In this document: positions 1-10,646 of the stretch, piece after piece | Layout: every line of letters begins with the position of its first letter | Numbering within the stretch: the stretch's first letter is position 1 | Source: Stromatinia cepivora | Taxonomy: Eukaryota > Ascomycota > Leotiomycetes > Helotiales > Sclerotiniaceae | NCBI GenBank assembly: GCA_014898415.1 | Contig: RCTD01000018.1 | Span: forward strand, 129,001-193,000 | Reading direction: 5' to 3' | Length of the DNA stretch: 64,000 bases | Notes under the pieces: model-generated | What the model was told of the DNA's origin: nothing | The model's database searches: none | Seen by the model: the letters and a program-made list of their open reading frames with translations, nothing else | Made by a program: the position numbers and the translations under genes

Positions 1-241
1 AAAGCTACCTGACTTGTGCACTGCAAGCCAAGAAGCCGGGGTTCTGTCTCATTTTCGGATAGTTGGATGGGTTCGATAGACAGCAGTGCATAGAACTTGG
101 TGGTCACCGTAGAAGAGCAAACGGCCATTTCAATCTGCCCTTATAGTCAACCTTCTTCCATCTCAAGTTTTCAAAAAATCTTTGGAAGTTCCGCACGGTT
201 TTCGAACAAATTTCACATGGTCAAAAATTCACTCAGTAAGG

Positions 242-3200
242 ATGCCAGATTGGTCGCTCGAAGAAGATGTGGTTCTGTTCGCTTGGCTCGATTTCTGCAA
301 TAAACACGGAGTCGATCATTTGGCAACAATCGAACAAAAACTGACGGAAGGGACTGGCAACCGTCGGACAAAAAACGCTGCAAGATGGCGCCTCCAATTG
401 ATCGAGTGGAAATATCGTCAGCCGGACGAGACACGCCCACTTAGCCGTGATGAATTTGATTTGGTCCCAAATATCAGCCAGAAGGGATCAAAGAGCTTGA
501 AATATCCTCCCAGAGCCATGACACGGAAAATCAAGAATGCTTTGAGCGACTATGAAAAGATGTACACGTCGAATGAAATCCAAAAAATGGTAAAGGTCAC
601 ACCCATGAAAAACAACCGATGTCAGCTACAAGTGCAAGTACCTTCTCGCAAATCATCCCCTGTAAAGACTCGAATCGTTCCAGCATCAAAGACCAGTCAG
701 CAGGCACGAGATGAAGCGGGCGACTTTCGAAAAAGAAGCTCGCAGGAGGCTGGAGAGGAAATTGCGAGGAAGAAGCGACGTCTAGAAAAGGTATGGGAAC
801 CCCTTGCCAGTACTCAATCAAGAAGTGAATTATTGCTGGCCATAATACACCTGTCTAAATTTAAGATGGTTTGCTTGAGCCGTCTGAGTCACCATCAGGC
901 CGATAAGTCTTCGAACTGTGGTCTCTTTTGTTGAGACAGGAGTGGCCAATCATCTTCTTGAATGCCTATGCAAAAATAGGTTTGGAAGATGTTATAAAAC
1001 TGACAATCTCTCTGATTTAGGCCACTCGGTCAACCCCTCTTGAGAAGCAGGGTGGAAAGTCTGAAATGGGAAATCCTCAACCCTTCCCCACACCAAAACG
1101 CGCAAAATCTCATCTCCCAAAGGAGAAGCCGCCCACTAAGGCTGCAATATCAAATGTTCATAAGGAACCGGAGATCTCCCTTCTATCTGAAACTCCCTCC
1201 GAGGACGGGAGAAATGACGAAATAGTTGAAGAAAGACATCACAAGCATGTCGTGGAGAAAAATCCGGAGAATATGCAAGAAAATTACAGGAGGAACCTGC
1301 AAACGAAAGAAGCAGAAATAATTGCCATTCGAGACCAATGAGATGGCGACCTTCGAGAACTACATGGGAGGATCGAAAAGCTTCAACAGACGAAACTAGA
1401 GTTGGAAGCCAAGGCTTCAAATCTAGAAGCAGCAGCCATCGCCGTCAGAAATGCAGGAAGAGATACACTGGCTTATGAGATTGGCCAAAAGAACAGAGAA
1501 ATATGGATGTTGACTAATAAGATTCACCGGCAGTTCGAAGTGTCAAGCGTTAAGGAGAGAGAAGCAAAGCATCTACCGCCCCAGACTCTAGACACTGCCA
1601 TGAATGAGATCTGCTTAGAGTTGGAAGCTATGACTGAAATGCAAGACTTTGGACGCATGCAGAGTCCAAAAGAATGGTTCGATGGCGACTTGATATACTT
1701 GGTGAACTCTGCTTTTGCTTCTCTCGAAGGATCGAATGACGGTAAGCTCCAATTAGAGAGATTCGCCGTGAAACTGGGACCATCTGCGGTATTTAGAATT
1801 CTAGCCCTAGCTGCGTTGAGGGATTGGGTTTTCCTAACGGATTTTCCACACATTGAGTCGGGATCGTTGAGTCTAATTGAAGCATATCGCAACATTGCGT
1901 TTAACAAAGGTGAGCACCCCCGTAATTTTCTTACGTCTTTTGATCCTTCGATAAGAGAAATATCCTATCTTCTATTTAGGTCAGGTTCTAATATCCCAAA
2001 TACTAACTTGGATGCACCAGGTGGATGGGTTGAACTACGATGCTTTGATTTCGGAGCATTCAAGGAACATATGAAACAGCCATACTTCAAAGATGTTCTA
2101 AGACGCACTGCCAAACAGATGTCGTGTCGATTATCAAGGACCCTGAGCTCTTTATTTGGCAAAAGTCTGGAAAATATGGGGCATGACTTCTCCTTTCATA
2201 CCTGGGGCGAGGACACGGAGTCTTGGAAGGAGGGACAGTACCATTTCGAAAGGCTTTTCTGCATAGCCCTTGAGTTAAAAAGTGACTCTACTCCTAGTTC
2301 CTGTACAGACGATATAGACTTGGGAAATCAAGAAATATTCTCCCTAGAGAGATGGTGCTTGACTGGAGAATGCGACACCACAGATGTTGTATTCGAAAGC
2401 CCCAGACTCATACCTGAAAGACGCGAGAGCCAATTATATTTGGTGAAAACTGAGGACGAAAAAACCGAAGAAAACGAAGCGGATGAAGGTCATAGTGTTG
2501 AAGTGAATGATACTGAAAATGTTAATGCGGAAAAAGCTGAGAACGCCGACGCTGTTGAGGATGAGAGCACCGAGATGGATGAAAACGAGGATGACGAGAT
2601 AGACTTCTACGGAAGTATTGAGGCTAACCATGACTATAACCTTCAAATTAGAGAAGATGAGAGACATGGAGTTGATAACGAGGATGCTGTCCAAGTGCAT
2701 AATAATGAGGGCATTGGTGATGCCGTTGGTGGAACTGTTGAAGCAGGCAATGACGGGAGCAATGGGGTTGTCATTAGTGAAATTGATGAGGCAAAGAACG
2801 ACAATAGCAATGAGATTATGGACATTGTCGAAGTGCAGGGTGGTAGGGGCACTGAGGACGCCACTAGTGAAATCACCGAGGCAGATAATGACAAAAACGA
2901 TGGAGTAACCGGTAAAGAAGCAACTAGGGGAAAGAAGGGCAAGAGCGATAAGGCCATCGATAGAGCGACTACTGAAACAGAGAATTGCGACAGCGATGAG
3001 GTTGCGATCAACAGGTATGTTGAAGTAGAAAATGAGGAAAACGTTGAGGATCACGACAATGAAATTCTTGAAAAGTGGATCATTAGCTGCAAGGGACCCA
3101 TCGATGCAACAACTGAAGTAGAACGAGACGAAACCATTGAGTTCGATGATAATGGAAATGGTCAGCCGCGAGTCGAGGAAGAGGTTACTATGGACGAGAG

Positions 3201-4513
3201 TATCGGAGGTTGTGGCGACAAGACTATGGTAGCGGAAAACGACCATAGCATTGAGGTTACCGGTAACGAAGATAATGAGGCGGAGAACCAGAAGAGCTTT
3301 GATGTTGACAACCAAAAAATCCTTGAAGAGTCACGCCTCAAATTTGATGTTGCCGCTGAGATACCTGTTGAAACAGAGAACGAGGATAGCATCCAATTAA
3401 ATGACAAGGGAAAACTTCAAGTGCCAGAAATAGGGAAGAAAGAAGTTGCTATTGAAGAGGGGATAGAAGTTCAGGGCAATAATATTACTGAAGCGGAAAT
3501 AACGAAAGCATTGAGGTTGATGTTGATGGATGTTTTCAAGTGCAGGGAGTCGACAAAGATATTCCCATGAACGACTGTCCCGAATGCTTCTACGGCGACA
3601 AGACTGCCATAGCGGAAGACGACGATGGCATTGAAGTGGATGAAAAACGCAATCTTCAGTGGCGAGAAGTTGTAGCGGAAAACGAGGGTAACGTTGAGGG
3701 CGACTACAATGAATACCTACGAGTGCAAAACATTGAAGAGAATGAGATTTCTATCGACGATAGTATCGGACAGTACCTCGAGAAGAATGTTGAGGAAGAA
3801 AGCAACGTTAGCATTGAAGTCGATAAAAAGATGAATTTCCAAGAGCTCGAAGTTGAGGAGAAAGTAGTTCACGGCGACTTAATTATTGTGGTGAAACGCC
3901 CCGAATATGGTCCAGTGCCAGAATTTGAGCATGAAGGGCTCAATATGAATGAGAGCATGGAAATTGACAGTGATAACACTGCTAAAGCCGAGAATGACGA
4001 TAGCAAGATGACTCATCAGGATGGAGGGGTCCACGACAACCAGACCACTGTAGTGGAAAACGACGGCAACATTGATGCCGACTACCTCGAATATAGTCCA
4101 GTGAAAGAAGTCAAGCAGGGACGGGATACCATGAACGAGGACATCGAAGTTGACAGCGATGAAACCGCAGAACGAGAAAACGAGAAAAGCATCTCGGCCT
4201 CTGATAAACCAATAGACACGCAAGAAGAACGCCAAAACTCACGAACAATTCAGAGCGACAACGAGTTCAAAGATCCATTTTCCGGTCTGGATGAAGTGCA
4301 AGGACCTGGTTCAAAATCCGGGAATGAAGGTGTGTCCGCTGGATCTTTCCCGTGGAATATACTGGGAAATCCAAATATCTTTTCACTACGCAAGTCCCAA
4401 CAACAAGATAGGGGGGTAGATTGAAGATGCAATCGGAGGAAAATAGCGACATGGAAGTTCAGGAGGAAGAGGATGAAGTACAAGGAGTTTCGACAGAATT
4501 TGCCGAGTATTAA
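242..4513 (+). pseudogene. Acidic-repeat protein with SANT-like N-terminus, frame broken three times
   Basis: I do not recognise a named family. The first ATG of the conserved-looking stretch is at 242; an in-frame ATG at 182 is also possible. The N-terminus (W-x2-EED-x3-FAW pattern, then basic helices) resembles a SANT/Myb-like fold, which is inference. A phase-0 intron is likely at 791-1020, with a GTATGG donor, a CTGAC branch site and a TTTAG acceptor. The next exon has a coiled coil (about 1240-1560), a globular part (about 1600-2400), then a long Glu/Asp/Asn-rich tract of degenerate repeats around the core AENxxxIEVD (2430-4240). Three lesions are visible. A TGA at 1339-1341 lies in an otherwise open frame. 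A one-base loss near 3500 in an A run moves the frame from 1402-3570 to 3540-4424. A G6 run at 4411-4416 seems one base short, because the shifted frame continues with acidic sequence to a TAA at 4511. Two lesions sit in homopolymers and could be assembly errors; the TGA could not. Confidence 0.6.
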
Positions 4514-5188
4514 TGATTAATGAGTGCCAGTAATTACTACAAGTAACTAGATGTTGGTGATTTGCACCCTGTTTTCAGTGTCTTCCTCCCACTGTTTTAC
4601 GCGGCCGTTCTACTCGCTTGATTACTTATCCTCAAACCGCCAGAAATTTAACGAACTTAAGCTCTTGCTACTTTACAAATATTGTACGATGATATTCTTG
4701 TTCAATTCCCAAAGTCCAAACTCCACACCAAATCTGCTCCCATCCTCTCTGCGTCTCCTTCTTGAGTAGGTATCCCCCCCCCTATGGAAGCAATATTCCT
4801 ATAATTAATATGAAAATTTTCGATTAATTATTATATCAATTTTCATATAAACGGTCACATTTATATTATTTCTTATTCGGGTATAGTTGAATGAAAAAAA
4901 AGCAAAAACAAAGATAATATTAAAGTGAAGCTAGGAATTTAAATAAAAGATTATATATTTATTTTTATAATACATTTCCAAAATCTTAAATTTCAAAGCT
5001 TTTATAAAAAACATCTTTTGTTCAAATTTTGAAATTCAATTTATAATAATTTCATCAAATCAAATTTAATTTAATTGAAATTTTAATCAAATAATAAAAA
5101 ATTTATCAAATTTATATTTTATATAATTCTTAATTGATTCCAAAACTTAATGATCGAAATTCAATTTTGAATTTTTTTTTTTTGAAAA
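4514..5188. other. AT-rich intergenic stretch
   Basis: No gene is supported here. From about 4790 the sequence becomes strongly AT-rich, with runs of A and T and near-palindromic AAATTT-type words. This fits heavily RIP-mutated repeat DNA. No element boundary could be fixed. Confidence 0.5.
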
Positions 5189-5824
5189 TATCACGGGATA
5201 GTATGATTACAGAGCACTTTTAGAGATCGGAGAATAGATAATATATATGATTAATAGAGTAAATTGAATTGAATAATTTGCTCTTGATCGTATAGATCGA
5301 AGGCTATATATATAAAATAAATAAATGATTTTTTAATATTAAACTGGATCTTTAATTATTAGTATATCAGGATCATGTTACGCCGGAACGTCACAAACCA
5401 ATATCACGTGTTCTAGGATCAAGTGAATAGTCATGTGAGGGAGCGAGGGAGCGAAAGAGCGAGATTCGAATCTCGCTCCCTAGTTCCATTGTTCCAACTC
5501 AATATTGGAATACGAAGGTCTATATAATCAAGATGGATTTCATTTGTATAGAGCTTCGTACTCAAGATCAATCATTTAGTATATTCTACTATTAGTTACG
5601 AATAGCATATCATTATTGTCATTACTTAAGTCCCTGCTTGATGCCTAGTTATAAACCTACTTCGAGAGTTTAGAGCACTTCCATGTGATCTAGACGGCTA
5701 CCCTCGTAACAGATCATCTATCGATCGAAGAGATTGATAGAATTTAAAAGAATCTTCATTCCGATTGAAAAGCATACCCTTGATCCTTTGTAGGATACAG
5801 GGGATCGCAAGGCTTTCCGTGACA
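5189..5824. repeat. Putative LTR with TGTCACGG...CCGTGACA ends, split by a younger solo LTR
   Basis: The left edge reads TATCACGGGATAG and the right edge CTTTCCGTGACA. These are inverted complements if one G-to-A change is allowed at the second base. The body is broken by the solo LTR at 5376-5711; removing that leaves about 295 bp. No matching target duplication is seen (GAAAA on the left, CAAGG on the right), so this may be a recombined or truncated end. Confidence 0.4.
5376..5711. repeat. Solo LTR, 336 bp, TSD GATCA
   Basis: It starts TGTTACGCCGG and ends CCCTCGTAACA, with TG...CA termini and short inverted ends. It is flanked on both sides by GATCA (5371-5375 and 5712-5716). This is the classic outcome of recombination between the two LTRs of a retrotransposon. 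It holds a perfect 22 bp palindrome at 5457-5478. Its GC content is clearly higher than the surrounding DNA, so it looks young and little mutated. Confidence 0.88.
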
Positions 5825-6085
5825 CAAGGCTTATTACGTAGCTAGTTCGTAGTTATTGACTCTTCGTAGTTAGATATAAGAGATAGCTCCGCTCTTCTCT
5901 TCCTTGAATAATCAATCGTTTTTTTCCATTAATCTTTTGTATACTATTTATATATAATTCAAACTATTTTTTAATCTATTAATTCCACTATTTGAAGCCT
6001 TTACAATATAATCTGACCAATTCCAATTCCCATTCCCCCTCACAGCGTGCTATCGGGACACACGTATCAATCTACCTCTTTCACA
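5825..6085 (+). repeat. LTR fragment of family D
   Basis: The stretch aligns with 45771-46043, the 5' LTR of element D. Shared words include GTAGCTAGTTCGTAG-like sequence, TTAGATATAAGA, TCAATCGTTTTT and the end CTCTTTCACA. The first 19 bp of the LTR are missing where the copy abuts the 5189-5824 repeat. Most differences are C/T or G/A transitions, as RIP would produce. Confidence 0.7.
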
Positions 6086-6837
6086 CTATAACTAATGATC
6101 GGAAAACTGATGGTTTCGAAAAGGCTATATAGACCATATACAGGTACATGATTGACCTTCAAGCCGTGATAGGTACTCCGCGATAAACAACTTTTCGATA
6201 TTTCATATGATTTAATATAAAAGGAATACGAATTTTGAAAGCTTTGATAAAATTTTAAAAAATTTATTATGAAATATCTAAAGATCACATTAAATATAGT
6301 AAATTCTTACTATATTTAATGTGAAGCCTGCTCTCGTAGAGAAATCAACAAAAGATTCCTTACACCAAGGATTAACTAGAAGTAGATACTAATAGTGTTA
6401 GAGTAGAATTTGGAAATAATAGAAAGTAAATGAGTACACCTTTAGCAATTCCACAACTAATAAAGTTGCAGATGTTATTACGGAAAGGAACTCAACGACG
6501 TTTGAGTTGGGATACCAGCGATATAGATCGTCAATATCGATAGCCTCCTCCTTGATATACTTTTGCAGCAGTTCAAAGCCAAACAAAATTCACAAGGCGG
6601 AGCAAGAATCACGACAGGAAGAAATAAGTGCATTTTGGCATGGTCATGACTACTACCTAGCTAGCTACCCCAAGCGAGAGTGGAGCTGATGACAAATTGC
6701 ATCCGCGTGCTGATCGCACGTGCATTCATCAATTCTTGTCCATGGGCTTGTATACGTGCACGTGTACCAATCTGTTGCCATGAAAAACCCCTCCTCCGTC
6801 GAAATATCGGTGATCCTCCTGAGGCAAATCGAAGCAA
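6086..6837. other. Intergenic, no gene seen
   Basis: This AT-rich stretch becomes more balanced after about 6590. The short ORFs here have no coding character. A short inverted repeat built on TTACTATATTTAATG lies near 6290-6330. Nothing else can be supported. Confidence 0.4.
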
Positions 6838-7775
6838 TCAGGCCTCGATGACGTATCCCTGCTTGACAAGGGAGTCATAGAGAAGTTCGGGACTGATGGG
6901 CTCGACGCTGTCGACGTGGACCTTGTGTGTCTTCGTGCCATCCGAATTCTTGGCCTCGTTCCAATGCTCACCTGGGCCGGGACCTTCCGGGTCGCTCTCC
7001 GGATTGTAGCCACGGGGGTTCTAGCCCGTGGGGACCGGGTTCGTAACTCCCTTGACCATCCGATCGAAGGGCAGGACGACGGTGAGGCTCTCGGTGGTGC
7101 CCCAAACCACATCCAGCTCGGACGTGCGCTTGTCGTCCCCGGCACATGCTTTGGCGAAATCTTTGACCTCAATGGAGATGAATTCGGTCAGATCGTGCTC
7201 GGAGATATACTTGGCGATATCGAAGATGAACTGCGGGGGAATGTTCTGTCCCTTGAGGGGCGAAGGGCCCTCGGCGAACTCGAATGGAATCAAGGTGCTG
7301 CCCTGGACCTTGAAGAAGGTGGCGTGAATCCTGTCCTGAGCGAGAAGCTCGCCGCCGATGGGTGTGGCCCTGGTCCAGTTCATGCCGTCGATGCCAGGCG
7401 CGGCAGCCTCAAGGCGAATCGTCTTCTCAGGGATCGCGTCGTGGCGATGTAGTGAGTGAACACCGAAGAGGTCGCCCATGCCATGTTTGTTGATGATGGC
7501 GAGCACGTCCTTGATGTACTCGGTGTGAGAGCCTTGAAGCCTCACCTGCTTCTCGATGGGGGCAAGGCCATTATACCTAGACGAGACAGGCACTCGGGTT
7601 AGTATATGCTTTGGAGCGTGGTAGCCATTGTAGGTAGTGTTGGAACTCACGTGTTGGAGCCGAGGACCAAGTCCTTCTCCCCAAGAGGCCGGTCAATGCC
7701 TGGGATGGTAGCAGAATCATAGGCACCTTCTATCTCCCAAGGATGGGTAGCGGTGGCGACAGCGGAGGTGGCCAT
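6838..7775 (-). pseudogene. Unknown fungal protein gene with an in-frame amber codon
   Basis: The family is not recognised. The start ATG (7775-7773) gives MATSAVATATHPWEIEG. Exon 1 runs 7775-7651 and exon 2 runs 7576-6838. The 74 nt intron between them has a GTGAGT donor, a TACTAACC branch site and a TAG acceptor, so this is a genuine spliced gene. The frame would give 287 residues, but a TAG at 7023-7021 interrupts it about 60 codons before the TGA at 6838. The frame after the TAG stays open and protein-like (Pro/Gly/Glu-rich, then an amphipathic tail ending in YVIEA). The codon before mutation would be CAG if the change was C-to-T. The gene is GC-rich in third positions compared with flanking DNA. 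No signal peptide or membrane segment is visible. A truncated product of about 226 residues may still be made. Confidence 0.75.
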
Positions 7776-8886
7776 TTTGGTGGGTGGACGGCGGTTCTGG
7801 TTGTGAGTGGAGAGTATGGGAGGTAAACAAGTAAACCAAGTAAGATCTGAGGGATGATTTGCAAGTTTGGTCTCTGATGCCGAAGAACGATATCCTCGTT
7901 GTATGAGGGGAGGAGAAACTGGATATTTATGCCTATCCGACCGGTGTTGGACTCGGAGAAGAGATATATCGTCTCTGTTCAAAAAGGAGGGGATATACAG
8001 AGATTATCACGCCCAACAATGTCGGGTGTTATGGCGTGGAGCCGTGTCATTCGTCCCTCATGTCATCGTCCTGCCATGTTTGGTATGACTACTATGGAGC
8101 GTACCCTTGGTGCCCTGTCTGGAAAACAAATCATCACCATGTTTGCCAGAAAATGGGGGTATTGGAGTCATAATACCTATCCCTCTGTATCTGCATCTGC
8201 GCGATTTTGAGTCCAACCAGAACCCATCGCCGCCCACCCCTTTATGCACCTCTCGGCAGCTCCCCTATATAATCCCCCTCGTAGTATATTATCGAGACGT
8301 ATATATCTCGATCTACCTCTTTTACAATATATTGAATACATCGAATAGTCGAAAATATATATATACGATTAAATTCAGTCTAATATTCAAAAACGTCATT
8401 TTAAAACCGAAAACGATTAATTAGCCGTTTGCAGTTAATAAAGCCGAAAACAATTTATAGTATGAAAACAAATTAATTTATATAAAGAATCTTTACTCGA
8501 CGAATTTAGAGATGTATATAAAAACGTATATTATATTGATATGTTGAAGAATTAAGAAAAAGTATAAATAAGGATTATAGATTTCGGATTAGAAGATTTT
8601 TGATTCTGTAGTTAAATATATACCCGTGACCCCCAATAGAAATATATTTTGAAAAGGTATAGGAAGAGTTTATTATCTTTATAGGAAGACCAAAATTAAT
8701 GAAATGTATGTATGCGAAGTATTTCTAGCTCCTTCAGGACTTGTTATATCGCAACTCGCATTGACTCACCCTATGGAGACGTACGCCGCACCGCAGGGCG
8801 GCCACAACCGACGGTGTGTATCCAATTTATCCGTTCTTTTGCTTCTCATCTCTCCTCTCCCTGATTCGTCTTCTTAATATTCGAGC
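7776..8886. other. Intergenic with AT-rich relic DNA
   Basis: The first 450 bp are the upstream region of the minus-strand gene ending at 7775. From about 8280 the DNA turns AT-rich. It holds the LTR tail listed at 8262-8326 and then unassigned relic sequence to about 8740. No gene is supported. Confidence 0.5.
8262..8326 (+). repeat. 3' tail of a family D LTR
   Basis: The ATATATCTCGATCTAC core and the end CCTCTTTTACA match the last 65 bp of the family D LTR (its end at 46043 reads CTTCTTTCACA). The final TTTTACA shows a C-to-T change relative to TTTCACA. Only the tail of the LTR remains. Confidence 0.6.
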
Positions 8887-9132
8887 ATGGGGCTATATAC
8901 TGAGGAGAATAGCCGAGACCAAGCCTTCATTGAGCTCATAGGTCAAATCCCACCCACCGTTAAGAACGATGACGTCAAGAGGGGGGCAAGCATCGTCCTC
9001 CAAGACCTCCAGGGATTCTCGCCTGCGGTTTTCTTCCTCTGCACTCTTGGCGCTGATCGTCGCGTACAAGCTTGGACGGGTGCGGAGACGCATATGCAGG
9101 TGGTGATGGATAAGCACTACCAGCCTTACTGA
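8887..9132 (+). CDS. Small hypothetical ORF, 81 aa
   Basis: An ATG-started ORF of 81 codons with a soluble, balanced composition: MGLYTEENSRDQAF, then a hydrophobic patch AVFFLCTLG. It lies in moderately GC-rich DNA between AT-rich relics. I recognise no domain, and there are no introns or other features to prove expression. It could be a chance ORF or a remnant of a longer gene. Confidence 0.25.
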   Translation: MGLYTEENSRDQAFIELIGQIPPTVKNDDVKRGASIVLQDLQGFSPAVFFLCTLGADRRVQAWTGAETHMQVVMDKHYQPY

Positions 9133-9623
9133 TCCTTTATCGCTACGTGTCGATATGAGATTGGCGTATACGTATAAACTCAAGTACTTCGTGTTACACT
9201 AAACCCTTTTGAAGGTTATTTATTATTTCCTATTTCCAGGTGGAAGAATCAACAAAGTGGCTTGAAAATATCCAATCTGTTAATCCAATTTCATATCCCA
9301 TCCAATGATACACACAAACCTTATTCCATAATAGGTAAAGTGTGATACGATATTCGTAGTGAGAGGAATGGGCAAACATGCCCGGAACAGTATTTACTAA
9401 TTAGGAAGATCCTGTAAATGGATAAATTGAACAAACAAACAATCAATTAACCAAACACACATACACGAGATTTGTATCCGTGAGACGTTCCGTACCGACG
9501 GGAGCGTTGGTAGTCAAACATCCTTAACCTGGTAATGGTGCCTTGGCTTCCAACAGGTTATTTCGTGATTAATATCGGTTACGTACTCTGTATCGAGGTG
9601 AGTGTGGTAAGACACGCGAAATA
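9133..9623. other. Intergenic, no feature seen
   Basis: Ordinary intergenic sequence between the small ORF and the 3' end of the minus-strand APH-like gene. No repeat, RNA gene or coding stretch could be supported. Confidence 0.4.
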
Positions 9624-10646
9624 TCATTTGAGAACGACCGCCCCAAGAAAACGCAAGTCCTCACTCTCCTCCGTGGCCGGCTTGCCCTGCTGGAAGCCAT
9701 TGGCCAGGAAGAGGCCAATCAGTCTTGCAGCCTCGATGCGCCGCTTCTGCTCGTCAGACGCGCCTCCCAGGTAGTAGTAGAACCGGGTCCAAAAATGATC
9801 TCGGAGCTCCTGGTGATTAGGGTGGTAACGCCAAAAGTCCCCAGTTGTGGTTAGAGTCCCAAGCATGATCTCGAGCCCCCCTAGCGACATCCCAAACGGA
9901 CTAACCTCGGCGCCTCTCCAGTCGCAGATGCCCACGATCCTGCCCGTGGCTTTATCCACGTGGATGTTGTTCTCGAGGAGGTCGGTGTGGTTGGGCACAA
10001 GCGGCCAACCGTCGGTGAAGAGGCCCGGCAGGTGGGGGATGATCTCGTCAAGCGTCGAGTGAAAGCGCTCAGGAAGTCCCTCGCGCAGCTGCTGGAGTTG
10101 TGACAAGTACTTGCCAAATAGTTGGGCGGGATCTGGCCGTGTCATCTCGACGGGCGTGTTATGATACGCCGAAGCGAAGAATCTGCGCTAGCCAGGTTAG
10201 TTGACCTTTTCTCTGGCTTGGAAAGGAGAGGATGGGTTGACAGGCCTTGCGTAGTCGTCTATGGTCAATTGCAGGAAGTAGTAGTTGTTGCTCTGTAGCT
10301 CGGATCGGGCCAGGTACATGCAGGTCCCCCCTATGTTGTTCATCACATAGACACTGACCTGGCCAAGCTTGCCTCGGTACTCGTGTTGTGGCGCGAAGCC
10401 GCGGTAGGCTTGTTCGATACTTTGGAGCAAGTCCATGTCCAGAGTGGAACTTGGAACGCGGAACTGGACGACAACTTCCCCACCTTCAACGGTGTAACTG
10501 GTTCCGCCCTGGCATGCTGTCGCGGTGACAGGCTGGCCTGTTATTCGTTGGGCTTCTGCGTTGCATTGCAGCTGCGTGACAGAATCGTTCTCCTCAAAAA
10601 ACCTCCGTATCTGGTACTGAGATAGCGCGGAAATATTTGGCGGCAT
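9624..10646 (-). pseudogene. APH/choline-kinase-like phosphotransferase with two in-frame stops
   Basis: One continuous minus-strand frame from the ATG at 10646 to the stop at 9624 encodes an aminoglycoside-phosphotransferase-fold kinase of about 340 residues. The N-lobe shows a GG-x-SYTV glycine-rich strand and then VVVQFR. The C-lobe has the catalytic loop NHTDLLENNI (H-x-D-x4-N) and the metal-binding motif GICDWRGAEVSPFG. Two stop codons interrupt the frame, TAA at 10199-10197 and TAG at 10190-10188, just before RRFFASAYHNTP. Both are compatible with C-to-T change of CAA and CAG. No intron with good splice sites explains them; the 23 nt between AAG and the next CAG is too short. In fungi such proteins are commonly accessory kinases of unknown substrate. 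As it stands, only the N-lobe would be translated from the natural start. Confidence 0.78.

Noticed and set aside
2434..3315. 293-codon ORF on the minus strand
   Set aside because: It is antisense to the acidic repeats of the plus-strand gene. The repetitive GAA/GAT codons create an open hydrophobic frame on the other strand.
5440..5490. Possible tRNA-like stem with GATTCGAATC
   Set aside because: The TTCGAAT-like loop is simply the centre of a perfect palindrome inside the solo LTR; no D-arm, anticodon arm or acceptor stem fits.
10145..10220. Intron joining the two halves of the APH-like gene
   Set aside because: The only GT...AG pair at the right place spans 23 nt, too short to splice. 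The halves are in the same frame with two stop codons between them, so nonsense mutation is the simpler reading.
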